Source of the DNA: Propionivibrio sp.
GTDB taxonomy: Bacteria > Pseudomonadota > Gammaproteobacteria > Burkholderiales > Rhodocyclaceae
Reading direction: 5' to 3'
Assembly (NCBI GenBank): GCA_029975435.1
Contig: JARKPC010000058.1
Coordinates: forward strand, 1 to 59,247
Length of the DNA: 59,247 nt
Below are positions 21,692-32,521 of this stretch, one piece after another (the first letter of the stretch is position 1; every line of letters begins with the position of its first letter). The notes under the pieces are model-generated. The model ran no database searches and was not told the DNA's origin. It was given only the letters and a program-made list of their open reading frames with translations. A program made the translations under genes and the position numbers.

Positions 21692-21717
21692 ATTCCGGCA
21701 TTTGCCGGAATTTTTTT
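21692..21717 (+). terminator. Intrinsic terminator downstream of typA
   Basis: ATTCCGGCA and TGCCGGAAT form a perfect 9-bp stem with a TT loop, followed by seven T. It lies 68 bases after the typA stop. Confidence 0.9.
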
Positions 21718-21838
21718 GTCAATATAAAACATGGTGTTGCGTTGTTTTCCTAAAAAACTTCTAAAGAATTTTCCGCTTCGTCCGTTAAGTGACCTGGAAT
21801 AAGTGAATGTCCTCGTGACTTTCGAAGGAGTTGGCAGG

Positions 21839-22567
21839 ATGAACCGTAGCAACATGTCGCAACTACACTCGAACCGGCCGGCGTCGCGTCGCCTGCACCG
21901 CCGCTTCGCGCTGCCCATTGCGACTCGTCCCTGCCTTGTTGCTTCGCAACCGATGCCGGTGGCCGCACCCCAGACGCTGGTCAGCCTGTCGAGCCAGGTC
22001 GTCAAGGAGGCCGGCATGCTCGAACTGCTGGCAGCCGAAATGCGCATCGCCGAACTGGAAAAAGCGCTCGAAGAAGCCCGGAGCGTTGCGTTCGTCGATC
22101 CCCTGACGGGCGCCTTGAATCGTCGTGGCTTCGAAAAGGCGTACGAACGCGAGATGGCGCGGGCTCGGCGCAGCGGCAGCGGACTGGCGCTGGTCATGAT
22201 CGATCTCGACGATTTCAAGCGGCTCAACGATCAATATGGTCATCTGGTCGGCGACAAGGCGCTGAAGCACCTGGTGAATGTGCTACAGGAATCGATGCGT
22301 CCGTCGGATGTGTTGTGCCGGTTCGGTGGAGAGGAATTCGTGCTGATGCTGCCGGACACGGCAGTTGATGACGCGTGCAAGGCCGTGCGGCGTTTTCTGG
22401 CGACGTTCTCCTCGCGCGCGATCCCCGATGTTGATCACTCCATGACGTTCAGCGCCGGCGTGGTTGGCCACGATTATTTCGAATCGCTCGACGAAGCGAT
22501 CGAGCGCGCCGACGCCGCAACCTATGCCGCGAAACGCGCCGGCAAGAACCGGGTCGTGATCGGCTGA
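21839..22567 (+). CDS. Diguanylate cyclase (GGDEF)
   Basis: A 242-residue protein with one GGDEF domain in its C-terminal 160 residues. The active-site motif is GGEEF (about residue 162), and RPSD lies five residues before it, the RxxD inhibitory site for c-di-GMP. It should make c-di-GMP from two GTP. The N-terminal 70 residues have no recognised sensor, only a basic stretch and a short coiled coil (EMRIAELEKALEEARS), so dimerisation is the likely control. ATG 21839 has AAGGAG ahead; a GTG 12 codons earlier is less likely. It is a single-gene unit. Confidence 0.92.
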   Translation: MNRSNMSQLHSNRPASRRLHRRFALPIATRPCLVASQPMPVAAPQTLVSLSSQVVKEAGMLELLAAEMRIAELEKALEEARSVAFVDPLTGALNRRGFEKAYEREMARARRSGSGLALVMIDLDDFKRLNDQYGHLVGDKALKHLVNVLQESMRPSDVLCRFGGEEFVLMLPDTAVDDACKAVRRFLATFSSRAIPDVDHSMTFSAGVVGHDYFESLDEAIERADAATYAAKRAGKNRVVIG

Positions 22568-22652
22568 AATCCCCTGGCGATGGGCCGAGGGCAGGGCGTG
22601 TTAGACTGACGCCCTTTCGCTTGTTCATCGTTTCATTCTGCCGGCCCCGTCT

Positions 22653-24098
22653 ATGCGCTACCTCTCGACCCGTGGCGATGCAACACAATCGCCAAAAAAG
22701 ACCTTCACCGAAATCCTGTTAGGCGGCCTGGCGCCCGATGGGGGGTTGTATCTCCCTGAGGCCTATCCGCAGGTCACGCGGGCTGAACTGGATCAGTGGC
22801 GCGGGCTTTCATATGCCGAATTGGCGTTTGCCGTGCTCTCCAAGTTCATCGACGACATTCCGCAGGCTGACCTGAAAGCGATTGTCGACAAGACATATAC
22901 CGCCGAAGTGTACTGTAATGGCCGCGATGCCTCGAAGGCCGGGGAGGTCACGCCGGTGCGCTGGCTGGAGCCCGGCTTCGGCCTGCTCGAACTGTCGAAC
23001 GGCCCGACGCTGGCCTTCAAGGACATGGCCATGCAGCTGCTCGGCAACCTGTTCGAGTACGTGCTGGAGAAAAAGGGCGAGGAGATCAACATCCTCGGCG
23101 CGACCTCCGGCGATACGGGGTCGGCGGCCGAGTACGCCATGCGCGGAAAACACGGTATCCGCGTCTTCATGCTCTCGCCGCACGGGCGGATGAGCGATTT
23201 CCAGCGCGCGCAGATGTACTCGCTGCAGGAGGCCAATATCTTCAACATCGCCGTGCGCGGCATGTTCGACGATGCTCAGGACATCGTCAAGGCGGTGTCC
23301 AACGACCATGAGTTCAAGGCGCGCTACAAGATCGGCGCAGTCAACTCGATCAACTGGGCGCGCGTGGCGGCGCAGGTGGTGTATTACTTCAAGGGGTATT
23401 TCGCCGGGACACGATCAAACGATGAGAAGATCGCCTTTGCCGTGCCGTCCGGCAACTTCGGCAACATCTGCGCCGGGCACATCGCGCGCATGATGGGGCT
23501 TCCGATCGGTCGCCTGATCCTGGCGACGAATGAGAACGACGTGCTGGACGAGTTTTTCCGCACTGGCATCTATCGCCCCCGCGGCACGGCGGATACCTGG
23601 ACGACGACCAGCCCGTCGATGGATATTTCCAAGGCGTCCAATTTCGAGCGCTTCGTTTTTGACTTGGTCGGCCGCGACCCCGCCGTGATCCGCGACCTGT
23701 GGAGCAAGGTCGACGCGGGCGGCAGCTTCGATCTTTCGGGCACGCCGTTCTTTGCCGATCTCCCTCGCTTCGGTTTCGTGTCGGGCAAGAGCACCCACGC
23801 CGACCGGCTGGCGACCATTCGCCGTACCTACGAGAGATTCGGGGTGATGGTCGACACGCATACTGCGGATGGCCTCAAGGTGGCGCAGGAGCATCATGCG
23901 CAGGATATGCCGACGCTGGTGCTCGAAACGGCGCTGCCCGCCAAGTTCGAGGAGACGATCGTCGAGGCGCTCGGGAGGAAGCCGAAGCGTCCGGCAGCGA
24001 TGGAAGGTATCGAGCGGCTGCCGCAGCGCGTGGAAGTGATGGATGTCGATGCCGATGCCGTGAAACGCTTCATCGTGCAGCAGGTGGAAAACCCATAG
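22653..24098 (+). CDS. thrC: Threonine synthase
   Basis: A 481-residue PLP enzyme that converts O-phosphohomoserine to threonine, last step of the threonine pathway. The lysine that binds PLP lies in NGPTLAFKDMAMQ (about residue 120) and the phosphate-binding loop in GATSGDTGSAAEYAM. Length and order fit the class II (long) enzymes. The usual betaproteobacterial partner hom is not in the gap upstream; the preceding gene is the diguanylate cyclase. The gene ends before a bidirectional terminator. Confidence 0.97.
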   Translation: MRYLSTRGDATQSPKKTFTEILLGGLAPDGGLYLPEAYPQVTRAELDQWRGLSYAELAFAVLSKFIDDIPQADLKAIVDKTYTAEVYCNGRDASKAGEVTPVRWLEPGFGLLELSNGPTLAFKDMAMQLLGNLFEYVLEKKGEEINILGATSGDTGSAAEYAMRGKHGIRVFMLSPHGRMSDFQRAQMYSLQEANIFNIAVRGMFDDAQDIVKAVSNDHEFKARYKIGAVNSINWARVAAQVVYYFKGYFAGTRSNDEKIAFAVPSGNFGNICAGHIARMMGLPIGRLILATNENDVLDEFFRTGIYRPRGTADTWTTTSPSMDISKASNFERFVFDLVGRDPAVIRDLWSKVDAGGSFDLSGTPFFADLPRFGFVSGKSTHADRLATIRRTYERFGVMVDTHTADGLKVAQEHHAQDMPTLVLETALPAKFEETIVEALGRKPKRPAAMEGIERLPQRVEVMDVDADAVKRFIVQQVENP

Positions 24099-24125
24099 CC
24101 GGTTTTTTTCCGGGCGCACCAACAG

Positions 24126-24150
24126 AAAAGGGCACCGCGGTGCCCTTTTT
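24126..24150. terminator. Bidirectional terminator between thrC and a small minus-strand ORF
   Basis: GGGCACCGCGGTGCCC (24130-24145) is a perfect 16-bp palindrome with four A before it and five T after it, so it can end transcripts from both sides: thrC from the left and the small membrane-protein ORF from the right. Confidence 0.92.
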
Positions 24151-24169
24151 CATCAGGATGGATCGACTA

Positions 24170-24307
24170 TTACAGATACAGAACGGCCGGGAAAACGGAG
24201 GCCGCGAGTACCAATACCAGCCATTCGAGATTATGCCGGGCGAGGAATCCGGTGAAGTGCAGGATCAGGATGGTTATGGCAACCACGTAGAACAGCGCGA
24301 ACAGCAT
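24170..24307 (-). CDS. Small membrane protein (45 aa)
   Basis: An ATG at 24307 with AGGGGGAA upstream opens a 45-residue ORF starting MLFALFYVVAITILILHF and ending LVLVLAASVFPAVLYL. Two hydrophobic helices are separated by the polar stretch TGFLARHNLEW. It lies between nadC and a good terminator, so it is probably a real membrane miniprotein transcribed with or after nadC; I do not recognise a family. The frame is open a little further upstream, but the strong ribosome binding site supports this start. Confidence 0.6.
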   Translation of the reverse strand: MLFALFYVVAITILILHFTGFLARHNLEWLVLVLAASVFPAVLYL

Positions 24308-24419
24308 GAATTCCCCCTTCTTTTTTCTTGATGCAGCCGCCGAGTATCCGTAATGAATTTGTCTCAACGGCAATTATAGTGATTTCATTAGCCATCCAAG
24401 GTTGTTTTTTCGCTGGCTC

Positions 24420-25292
24420 TTACCCTTGGAAGCGCATTGAGAGGTCGAGTGCCCGCACGTCTTTGGTCAGACCGCCCACCGAAATCCGGTCAACGCCGGT
24501 TTCCGCGATGGCCCGTACCGTTTCGAGGCTGACGTTGCCGGAAGCCTCGAGAATGGCCCGCCCGGCGTTGAAGGCAACGGCCTCGCGCATCTGCTCGAGA
24601 CTCATGTTGTCGAGCAGGACCATTTTGGCGCCGGCATCGAGTGCTTGCCCGAGTTCGTCGAGGTTTTCGACCTCGACCTGGATGAACTTGCAATGGCTGG
24701 CGCTGCCCGCCACTTTCTGTGCCGCCGCCACGGCGGCAGCGATGCTGCCCGCCGCCAGGATGTGGTTCTCCTTGACCAGGATGGCGTCGTAGAGGCCGAT
24801 GCGGTGATTCCCGCCACCGCCGCACAGCACCGCATATTTCTGGGCGAGGCGCAGGCCGGGAAGAGTCTTGCGGGTGTCGACCACTTGCGCCTTGGTGCCG
24901 GCCACGGCGTCGGCATATTGGCGCGCCTTGGTGGCTACGCCGGAGAGAAGCTGCAGGAAATTGAGCGCGGTGCGCTCGCCGGTCAGCATGGAGCGTGCCG
25001 GCCCCGCGATCTCGCAGACGATCTGGTTGGGAGCAAGGCGCTCTCCGTCCTGCGTCCGCCAGGTGATCCTGATCGTGTCGTCGAGCTTCATGAAGCATCG
25101 CTCGAACCAAGCGGCACCGCACAGGACGGCGTTTTCGCGTGAAATGACGGTGGCTCGGGTGACTACGTCGGCCGGAACCAGTTGTGCGGTGAGATCGCCA
25201 CTGCCGACATCCTCGGACAGTGCGGAGGTCACGTTGCGCTCAATTTCCGAGTCGGTGAGGTAATCGGGGAGTGGACGGACGCTTGTATTCAT
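24420..25292 (-). CDS. nadC: Nicotinate-nucleotide pyrophosphorylase (quinolinate PRTase)
   Basis: A 290-residue enzyme that makes nicotinate mononucleotide from quinolinate and PRPP, in de novo NAD synthesis. Visible marks are the [12 protein letters not shown] loop, the GGGGNHR substrate-binding stretch and the [10 protein letters not shown] core, as in NadC. Length is normal. The start is ATG 25292, with only a weak ribosome binding site. It follows lpxH after 117 bases, so it may have its own promoter. Confidence 0.97.
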   Translation of the reverse strand: MNTSVRPLPDYLTDSEIERNVTSALSEDVGSGDLTAQLVPADVVTRATVISRENAVLCGAAWFERCFMKLDDTIRITWRTQDGERLAPNQIVCEIAGPARSMLTGERTALNFLQLLSGVATKARQYADAVAGTKAQVVDTRKTLPGLRLAQKYAVLCGGGGNHRIGLYDAILVKENHILAAGSIAAAVAAAQKVAGSASHCKFIQVEVENLDELGQALDAGAKMVLLDNMSLEQMREAVAFNAGRAILEASGNVSLETVRAIAETGVDRISVGGLTKDVRALDLSMRFQG

Positions 25293-25409
25293 GGGAGTGG
25301 TGTGAGTGGTATCGGGAAAAGTGGAGGGGATATTTTATACCGGGTCCGTTCGGCCGTTTTTGTTCCCGGATCATCGATGCCGACGGGGCAGGAACTGGAA
25401 ATTTCTTCG

Positions 25410-26141
25410 CTACGGGAGTTCATGACGGGTCAGTTGCTGGCCGTCCCAGGCCAGGTATTCGCCGCGATCCTCGTGCCAGTCGGATAGCACCCAGCGCTCG
25501 ACGTGAATGCCGTCGACGATGTGGTCGTGTCGCGCCGGGCGATGGGTGTGGCCGTGGATCATGGTGGCGTAACCGTGATGCCGCAGGAAGTCGTCCGTGG
25601 CGGCCGGGTTCAGGTCCATTGTCTGCATCGGCTTTTCGCGTTTCGAGGCTTCGCTTTGCTCGCGCATTGCTGCGGCGATCGCCTTGCGTTCCGCAAGCGG
25701 CCTGCGCAGGAAAACGTCTTGCCAGTCCCTGTTGCGAACCTGCGTGCGGAATGTCTGGTACTCCGCATCGTCGATGCACAGCGCGTCGCCATGCGAGAGG
25801 ACGAATTGCCAGGAAGGCAGGGAAAGCACGCAGGGGTCGGGCAGGAGCGTGGCGCCGGAACGTTCGGCGAAGTGTTCGCCAAGGAGGAAATCACGGTTGC
25901 CGTGCTGGACCGCGACGCCGGTCCCGCTGTCGGCCAACTGGCGCAGACCGGCGACAATTTCGCCGTTGAAACTGTCATCGGGGTCGTCGATCGAATCGTC
26001 GCCCGGCCAGGCTTCAAACAGGTCGCCGAGGATGAATATGCGTTCGGCAGAGCGGGCCTCATTCCCCAGATAGTCCAGGAATATTCGCGTTACACCGGGA
26101 GCACCCGGGGAGAGGTGCAGGTCCGAAAGGAAATGGATCAC
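25410..26141 (-). CDS. lpxH: UDP-2,3-diacylglucosamine diphosphatase
   Basis: A 243-residue calcineurin-like phosphoesterase that splits UDP-2,3-diacylglucosamine to lipid X in lipid A synthesis at the inner membrane. Mn2+-binding motifs are SDLHL at the N-terminus, ILGDLFEAWPGDD, GNRDFL, HGDALC and IHGHTHRP. The length is typical. It lies 26 bases after ppiB, a common betaproteobacterial order, and the two are probably co-transcribed. Confidence 0.97.
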   Translation of the reverse strand: MIHFLSDLHLSPGAPGVTRIFLDYLGNEARSAERIFILGDLFEAWPGDDSIDDPDDSFNGEIVAGLRQLADSGTGVAVQHGNRDFLLGEHFAERSGATLLPDPCVLSLPSWQFVLSHGDALCIDDAEYQTFRTQVRNRDWQDVFLRRPLAERKAIAAAMREQSEASKREKPMQTMDLNPAATDDFLRHHGYATMIHGHTHRPARHDHIVDGIHVERWVLSDWHEDRGEYLAWDGQQLTRHELP

Positions 26142-26167
26142 GGTTTGTTCGGACCTGACTACGGAGA

Positions 26168-26659
26168 TCAGCAGATTTCCGCGCGCTCGATGATTACGTC
26201 ATCCTTCGGAACGTCCTGGTGGAAACCGGAGTTGCCCGTCTTGACGCCCTTGATCTTGTCCACCACGTCGGTACCTTCGACAACCTTGCCGAAGACGCAG
26301 TAGCCCCAACCGTTGCCGTTCGGCGTCTTGAAATTGAGGAAATCATTGTCGGCGACGTTGATGAAGAATTGCGCCGTTGCCGAATGCGGGTCGGAGGTGC
26401 GTGCCATGGCGATGGTATAGGCGTTGTTCTTCAGGCCATTGTCGGCTTCGTTCTTGATCGGTGCCTTGCAGGGCTTCTGCTTCATGCCCGGTTCGAAACC
26501 GCCGCCCTGGATCATGAAACCGTCGATGATGCGGTGGAAGATGGTGTTGTCGTAGTGTCCCGCTTCGGCGTAGGCGAGGAAGTTCTTCGCGCTTTCCGGG
26601 GCCTTTTCGGCATCGAGTTCGAGGGCGATGACGCCGAAATTGGTGTGCAGCTTGATCAT
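26168..26659 (-). CDS. ppiB: Cytoplasmic peptidyl-prolyl isomerase B
   Basis: A 163-residue cyclophilin without signal sequence. The active-site residues are in [33 protein letters not shown] and [11 protein letters not shown]. It speeds proline isomerisation in the cytoplasm. The next upstream gene is a periplasmic cyclophilin, 12 bases away, from which it probably arose by duplication. Confidence 0.96.
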   Translation of the reverse strand: MIKLHTNFGVIALELDAEKAPESAKNFLAYAEAGHYDNTIFHRIIDGFMIQGGGFEPGMKQKPCKAPIKNEADNGLKNNAYTIAMARTSDPHSATAQFFINVADNDFLNFKTPNGNGWGYCVFGKVVEGTDVVDKIKGVKTGNSGFHQDVPKDDVIIERAEIC

Positions 26660-26671
26660 GGGATTTCCTTG

Positions 26672-27226
26672 CTATTTGTCGGAGAGAATCTTGACGGACT
26701 GGATGATGACCGGTTGGACCGGAACGTTCTGGTGCATGCCGCTGTTGCCGGTCGGCACCTTGGCGATCTTGTCGACGACTTCCATGCCCTGGACGACCTT
26801 GCCGAAAACGGCATAACCCCAGCCGTCGTGGCCCGGGTAGTCGAGCATCGTGTTGTCCTTGTGGTTGATGAAGAACTGCGCCGTGGCCGAATGCGGGTCG
26901 GGGCGACGCGCCATGGCAATGGTTCCGCGCTGGTTCTTCAGCCCGTTCTTGGCCTCGTTCTGAATCGGTGCGCCGGCCTTTTTCTCGCCCATGTCGGCGG
27001 TGAAACCGCCGCCCTGGATCATGAAGCCGTCGATCACGCGATGGAAGATGGTGCCGTCGTAGTATCCGTCCTTTGCATACTTGAGGAAGTTGCTGACAGT
27101 ACCGGGGGCTTTCTCGGCGTTCAGTTCGATGACCATCTTGCCGGCGCTGGTCTGCATTTCAACGCTGGGGGCGGCCAGCGCAACGGTCGAGACAGTCAGC
27201 GCGGCAATCGCAATAAGAGACTTCAT
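26672..27226 (-). CDS. ppiA: Periplasmic peptidyl-prolyl isomerase
   Basis: A 184-residue cyclophilin with a signal peptide ([18 protein letters not shown]). Catalytic core: [41 protein letters not shown]. It folds exported proteins in the periplasm. The start ATG shares one base with the L,D-transpeptidase stop (TGATG), so translation is coupled. Confidence 0.95.
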   Translation of the reverse strand: MKSLIAIAALTVSTVALAAPSVEMQTSAGKMVIELNAEKAPGTVSNFLKYAKDGYYDGTIFHRVIDGFMIQGGGFTADMGEKKAGAPIQNEAKNGLKNQRGTIAMARRPDPHSATAQFFINHKDNTMLDYPGHDGWGYAVFGKVVQGMEVVDKIAKVPTGNSGMHQNVPVQPVIIQSVKILSDK

Positions 27227-28443
27227 CAGGCGCTTCCTTCAAAAATGATCTTCCAGGCGCCGTCCTCGCGGATCCAGTACTGGCGCTTTTTCATCTGGTT
27301 GTTGAGGTTGTTGCTCTGGTAGTCCTGCTCAAAGGTGACGACGACCAGTTCATCCTTACCGGGATCCCGGAACATCGATACATTGGACAGCTTGACCTTG
27401 ATCCATTCCTTGCTGCCATTGACCTGGCGTTTTTGCCGGGCGAACTGATCGAGATCCTGGTCCTTGGTCTTGAACTTCGCAGAGTAATGTTTTAGGTAGC
27501 GGTTCACGTCGCGGCTTTCCCAGTCGCTGCGCCATTCCTCGATCTTCTTGTTGAGCGCCGAGCGTTCATTCTTCCAGTCATCGAATGAAAGCCACTCGAT
27601 CGAGTTGCTGATTATGACCGGCGTCAGCCCGATCTGCAGATTCTTGGCCAAGTCGTCCAGGTCGGTATTCGACAGCACGACGCAACCGTCCGAGGCCTTG
27701 GGCGGCCGTGAGAACGTATCCGACGGCGTGCCGTGTAGCCAGATGCCGTGGCCGTTGCGTCCCTGGCGCCTGTCCCATTCGTTCGGGTAGTTGATCGGAA
27801 AGGCCCCGGTACCATAGAAGTCGCCAACTTTTTTGGGGTTGAGGCTGGAAGTTACGTGATAGACCCCGGTTGGCGTCTTCTTGTCGCCTTCGCGCGTCTT
27901 GTCGGCGCCCAGCTTGCCGTGCGAGATGTAGTAATCCGCCACGAAGCGGGGGCGGCCGCCGGCGCTGGCGTCATTCCGGTACAGGTAGAGCCGCGATTTC
28001 TGCGTGTCGACGACGATGGCGTACTGCTGGTCCGGCTGCATCTGCAGCAGATAGCGGGGAACGTAATCGGTCGTGGCGGGACGGTTGCGGTACGCCTTGA
28101 GCCGGGCGACGATCTCGTCGCGCAGGTCGCTGACCGATTCGCGCGGGGCATTCTGCGCATTCCCAAAGGTGGCAAGCGGCATGCTGCGTGCAAGCAGAAG
28201 GTCACCCTTGATCAGGTGCGCAAGACGGAAATTCGGGTATTGCCGCAGCAGCGCTTCGGTCTTTTCGAGCGCTCCCTCCAGGCGGTTGTTTTCGATCTCG
28301 TCGAGGATGCGGGACAGTTGAGGCTCGGGGCCGGAATCCGAATACGTGGCGGGTGTCGTCGGACGGCTATTGGCGACAGCGGTTACGACCGATCCGGCGA
28401 GGCAAACGGCAATTAGGGTGAGCGGGATTGCGATCCGTCGCAT
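27226..28443 (-). CDS. L,D-transpeptidase with NTF2-like C-terminal domain
   Basis: A 405-residue exported protein. Signal peptide, then a region of about 90 residues, a YkuD domain with the catalytic motif HGTPSD..SDGCVVL (Cys254), and a C-terminal SnoaL/NTF2-like domain of about 110 residues ([20 protein letters not shown]..). YkuD enzymes make 3-3 crosslinks in peptidoglycan or attach proteins to it. The C-terminal domain resembles the Cds6 C-terminal type found on several L,D-transpeptidases. The start ATG 28443 shares a base with the stop of the upstream TPR gene (TGATG), which sets the start. Confidence 0.9.
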   Translation of the reverse strand: MRRIAIPLTLIAVCLAGSVVTAVANSRPTTPATYSDSGPEPQLSRILDEIENNRLEGALEKTEALLRQYPNFRLAHLIKGDLLLARSMPLATFGNAQNAPRESVSDLRDEIVARLKAYRNRPATTDYVPRYLLQMQPDQQYAIVVDTQKSRLYLYRNDASAGGRPRFVADYYISHGKLGADKTREGDKKTPTGVYHVTSSLNPKKVGDFYGTGAFPINYPNEWDRRQGRNGHGIWLHGTPSDTFSRPPKASDGCVVLSNTDLDDLAKNLQIGLTPVIISNSIEWLSFDDWKNERSALNKKIEEWRSDWESRDVNRYLKHYSAKFKTKDQDLDQFARQKRQVNGSKEWIKVKLSNVSMFRDPGKDELVVVTFEQDYQSNNLNNQMKKRQYWIREDGAWKIIFEGSA

Positions 28444-29561
28444 CAGCCTACACGTTCCTGCTGGATGAGCCATTTGCTACCCGACTTGACGAAAACCAGG
28501 GTCTTGTTGGCCGAGGACTTGAGCGTCGCCGAGGTGTACTGCTGGCGGAAACGAACCGTCGCCGTATCTCCGGAAACGGATACCTTGATGTCGTCAGCCG
28601 TGACTATCAGCTTTCCCGGTTTGTCGATCCGCTGCTTGCGTTCCGTTTCCCAGTCCTTGCGCGCCATGCCGTTGGGAGTCTGGAAATTGCCGGCATAGAA
28701 TGCCAGATAACCTTTCACGTCCTTGCGCGACCAGGCGCTTGCCCAATCCTGCACAAGCTTCGCAATTTCGGTCTCCGCAGCGTCGGCGGCGGATGTCCTG
28801 GAATCTGTTTCCTTGCTGCTTTCAGGTTTTGCCGATGCCGCAGCCTCCGGTGCCTTTTCAGCAGGCTTGACTGCCGGTGGCGGTGCAACCGGGGTAACGA
28901 CTGCCATTTGTGCCGTTGGGGCACTGGGAGGTGGCGGCGTTGTCTTTGTCGGAGCTTCGGCTGCTGCGGTCTTTGCCGGTTCGTTTTCCGCCTTCGGCGT
29001 CGCTGCGGTGGGTTTGACGCCGGGTTTAACCGAAACGCTGATCAGTTCCTTGATCATCGACAGTTTTGTTTGCGTGGCCTTGTTCGACGAATCGAGCTGC
29101 AACGCCTTGTCATACGCCTGGCTGGCGAGCTTGGCATAGACGTCGCCGAGATTCTCGTGGGCGATGGAATAGCTCGGATGCGTGCGAATCGCCATCTCCA
29201 GCGCAGTGCGTGCCTTGTCGTACTGCTTTTGCTGGGCGTACAGAACGGCCAGGTTGTTGTACGGTTCGGGGAGTTCAGGGAAGTCCTCTGTCAGCCGGGT
29301 GAACACCGCAATGGCCTCGGCCGGACGGCCCAGTTCGGTCAGGATCAGCCCCTTCATGAAGCGGCCCTGGGCATCCTTGGGTTTCGACGCGATGTATTGA
29401 TCGGCTTTTTCCAGTGCCTGCGGCATCTGCCCCTGTTTCATCAGGCGCTGGATGTCCGGGATTGTCTGCGCATTGGCGAAGGAAACCGAAGCGGCCAGCA
29501 GGAGCCCCAGTAGAATGGCTGAAAGGCGCGCCAGCGAAGGCTTTTGGGCGATTGGATGCAT
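28443..29561 (-). CDS. Exported TPR protein with NTF2-like C-terminal domain
   Basis: A 372-residue exported protein: signal peptide ([19 protein letters not shown]), about three TPR repeats (residues 35-150), a long proline/alanine linker (175-255), and a C-terminal NTF2-like domain (262-372) that opens [25 protein letters not shown]. The same domain ends the next gene, an L,D-transpeptidase, so the two are probably partners in the periplasm. It is first in an operon running TPR protein, L,D-transpeptidase, ppiA, ppiB, lpxH. It diverges from cysS. The frame allows no other good start than ATG 29561. Confidence 0.85.
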   Translation of the reverse strand: MHPIAQKPSLARLSAILLGLLLAASVSFANAQTIPDIQRLMKQGQMPQALEKADQYIASKPKDAQGRFMKGLILTELGRPAEAIAVFTRLTEDFPELPEPYNNLAVLYAQQKQYDKARTALEMAIRTHPSYSIAHENLGDVYAKLASQAYDKALQLDSSNKATQTKLSMIKELISVSVKPGVKPTAATPKAENEPAKTAAAEAPTKTTPPPPSAPTAQMAVVTPVAPPPAVKPAEKAPEAAASAKPESSKETDSRTSAADAAETEIAKLVQDWASAWSRKDVKGYLAFYAGNFQTPNGMARKDWETERKQRIDKPGKLIVTADDIKVSVSGDTATVRFRQQYTSATLKSSANKTLVFVKSGSKWLIQQERVG

Positions 29562-29683
29562 CGGTATGTTATACTTTTCGCGGTTGGTTAAAACCCGCTG
29601 ATTTTAACAAGAAGCGCCCCGAAACCAAAGTATTCCTTCCTCGTGCTCTCTTTTGCTGCGGAGCCGATCACGCGAGCCAGAAA

Positions 29684-31069
<1,386 letters not shown>

Positions 31070-31191
31070 GCTTTCGACGAACCTGCATTGTTCAAGGGGC
31101 GGCTGGGATACTGTCGATTCCTTTTACAGTCCGGGCTTTTCGGCTTTCTGCTTCATATGACTTTGGTAATATAAACAAGATCTTTTTCTCT

Positions 31192-31208
31192 TTGGAATGA
31201 ATCTTGCT
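31192..31208 (+). promoter_or_regulatory. Sigma-54 promoter of the PEP-CTERM gene
   Basis: TTGGAATGAATCTTGCT has GG at 31194-31195 and GC at 31206-31207, exactly the -24/-12 spacing, and 11 of the 13 conserved bases of the RpoN consensus TTGGCACGNNNNTTGCT. Transcription would begin near 31219, 38 bases before the start codon. An ACTGT/ACAGT inverted repeat at 31110-31130 could be an activator site. In Zoogloea and relatives PEP-CTERM genes depend on RpoN and the PrsK/PrsR pair. Confidence 0.75.
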
Positions 31209-31256
31209 AGTAACGTATGCCTACGCTATCGGAGGCAAGTGATATTAGGAGAAATC

Positions 31257-32429
31257 ATGAGAAAAAATTCAACCCTGTGGAAAAGGACCTTCGTTAGCGT
31301 ATTGTTGGCATGTGCGGCAGGTGGTTCGCAAGCTGCGCTTGCACCTTTCTCGGTTCTTCCGACACCAGAGAACAACCCCTATGCCAGTTACGGGGTATAC
31401 CCTGATGCGACAGGTGTGCCGCGCCAAGCCATTATGATGAACGGTATCCCGATCGCAATAAAATACGACGATTTCTGGTCGTATTCGGCGAAGGTGCTTA
31501 CGGCCATCCAGAGTGATACCAATCCAACCAACTTCATCCCGTCGGCTACTTACGGCACCTACAATTTCTCGGTCGGAACGGGCACTATCGCAGTCAATCT
31601 GGCGACCAATTCCGGGGGTGCGAAAAATGAAAACCCGAATGGTAGCGGAGTGAATTTCCAGGACCCGGTCGATCTTTCGAGTTCCAATACTGATAAGGGC
31701 TGGAAGGGGGTATGGGGTGGGCTTACACAGTCTTACACCGAGAATCCCGCAAGTAACCAGAGCTACAGCGATCCCGCTGCACAGCAGGGGGGTACGACGA
31801 CCGTCGGCAACATGTTGACTTATCTGCACACGCTGAATCCTCTGGCGAGCATTCCGGTGATTTACGCGGACTATAACCAGACTGGTTCGGAAGATTCGTT
31901 GTGGGTTACCGCCAAGGTCGAGGTCTGGGATAGCACCATGACCACAAGAAAAGGCTTTTGGCAGTTGGATACACTCACCAACGATGTTTGGGATGAGGCG
32001 TCCCCGACATTTAATTATGCGACGATCAACTTTTACGGTTCTCAAGCCGCCTGTACCGCTGCCGGACCCTATGACCCGATAACTGGAAAGGGTTGCGCCG
32101 GTGTTACGACCAACGGTGATTCATACGTGGGACTTGACCATAATAAGGGGTCTGGAAAACCCGACTTCCTGATCTATTCTCCGGACATGGATCTGAACCA
32201 GTTCCTGGCATCTGATCTGTTTGTTTTCACTGCCAATATAGGTTGCTATGGAAATGTCGGCCCGTATGCGGGGACCGCTAATCTAGGATGCAATACCAAC
32301 GGTGGCGAGGAGTTTGGAATTGTTGGCGCGATTGCGCCTCAGCAGGTTCCTGAGCCGGGGTCCTTGGCGTTGTTGGGATTGGGTTTTGGAGTGCTGGGTT
32401 GGACGGTACGTCGTCGCCGGAGTAACTGA
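31257..32429 (+). CDS. PEP-CTERM exosortase substrate
   Basis: A 390-residue exported protein with a signal peptide (RTFVSVLLACAAGGSQAAL) and the C-terminal sorting signal: VPEPGS, a hydrophobic helix LALLGLGFGVLGW, then basic residues TVRRRRSN. This marks it as a substrate of exosortase (EpsH), released from the membrane to the surface or exopolysaccharide. The mature domain is rich in Asn, Thr, Ser, Tyr and Gly and resembles no enzyme; cysteines near AACTAAGPYDPITGKGCAG and NIGCYGNVG..LGCN may pair. The start ATG 31257 has AGGAGAAATC upstream and the sigma-54 promoter fits it. AT content is higher than in neighbours. Confidence 0.9.
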   Translation: MRKNSTLWKRTFVSVLLACAAGGSQAALAPFSVLPTPENNPYASYGVYPDATGVPRQAIMMNGIPIAIKYDDFWSYSAKVLTAIQSDTNPTNFIPSATYGTYNFSVGTGTIAVNLATNSGGAKNENPNGSGVNFQDPVDLSSSNTDKGWKGVWGGLTQSYTENPASNQSYSDPAAQQGGTTTVGNMLTYLHTLNPLASIPVIYADYNQTGSEDSLWVTAKVEVWDSTMTTRKGFWQLDTLTNDVWDEASPTFNYATINFYGSQAACTAAGPYDPITGKGCAGVTTNGDSYVGLDHNKGSGKPDFLIYSPDMDLNQFLASDLFVFTANIGCYGNVGPYAGTANLGCNTNGGEEFGIVGAIAPQQVPEPGSLALLGLGFGVLGWTVRRRRSN

Positions 32430-32455
32430 GACGCCGGGCAGTGCAGAATATGAGA

Positions 32456-32480
32456 AGAGCCCGGATTTCCGGGCTCTTTT
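32456..32480. terminator. Terminator between the PEP-CTERM gene and dnaJ
   Basis: AGAGCCCGG and CCGGGCTCT form a perfect 9-bp stem around ATTT, followed by TTT-C-TTTT. It ends the PEP-CTERM transcript and, read the other way, could serve the convergent dnaJ gene. Confidence 0.9.
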
Positions 32481-32521
32481 CTTTTCCTGGTCTCATTTGG
32501 TAGCAAGTGCAGGCTGTAGTA

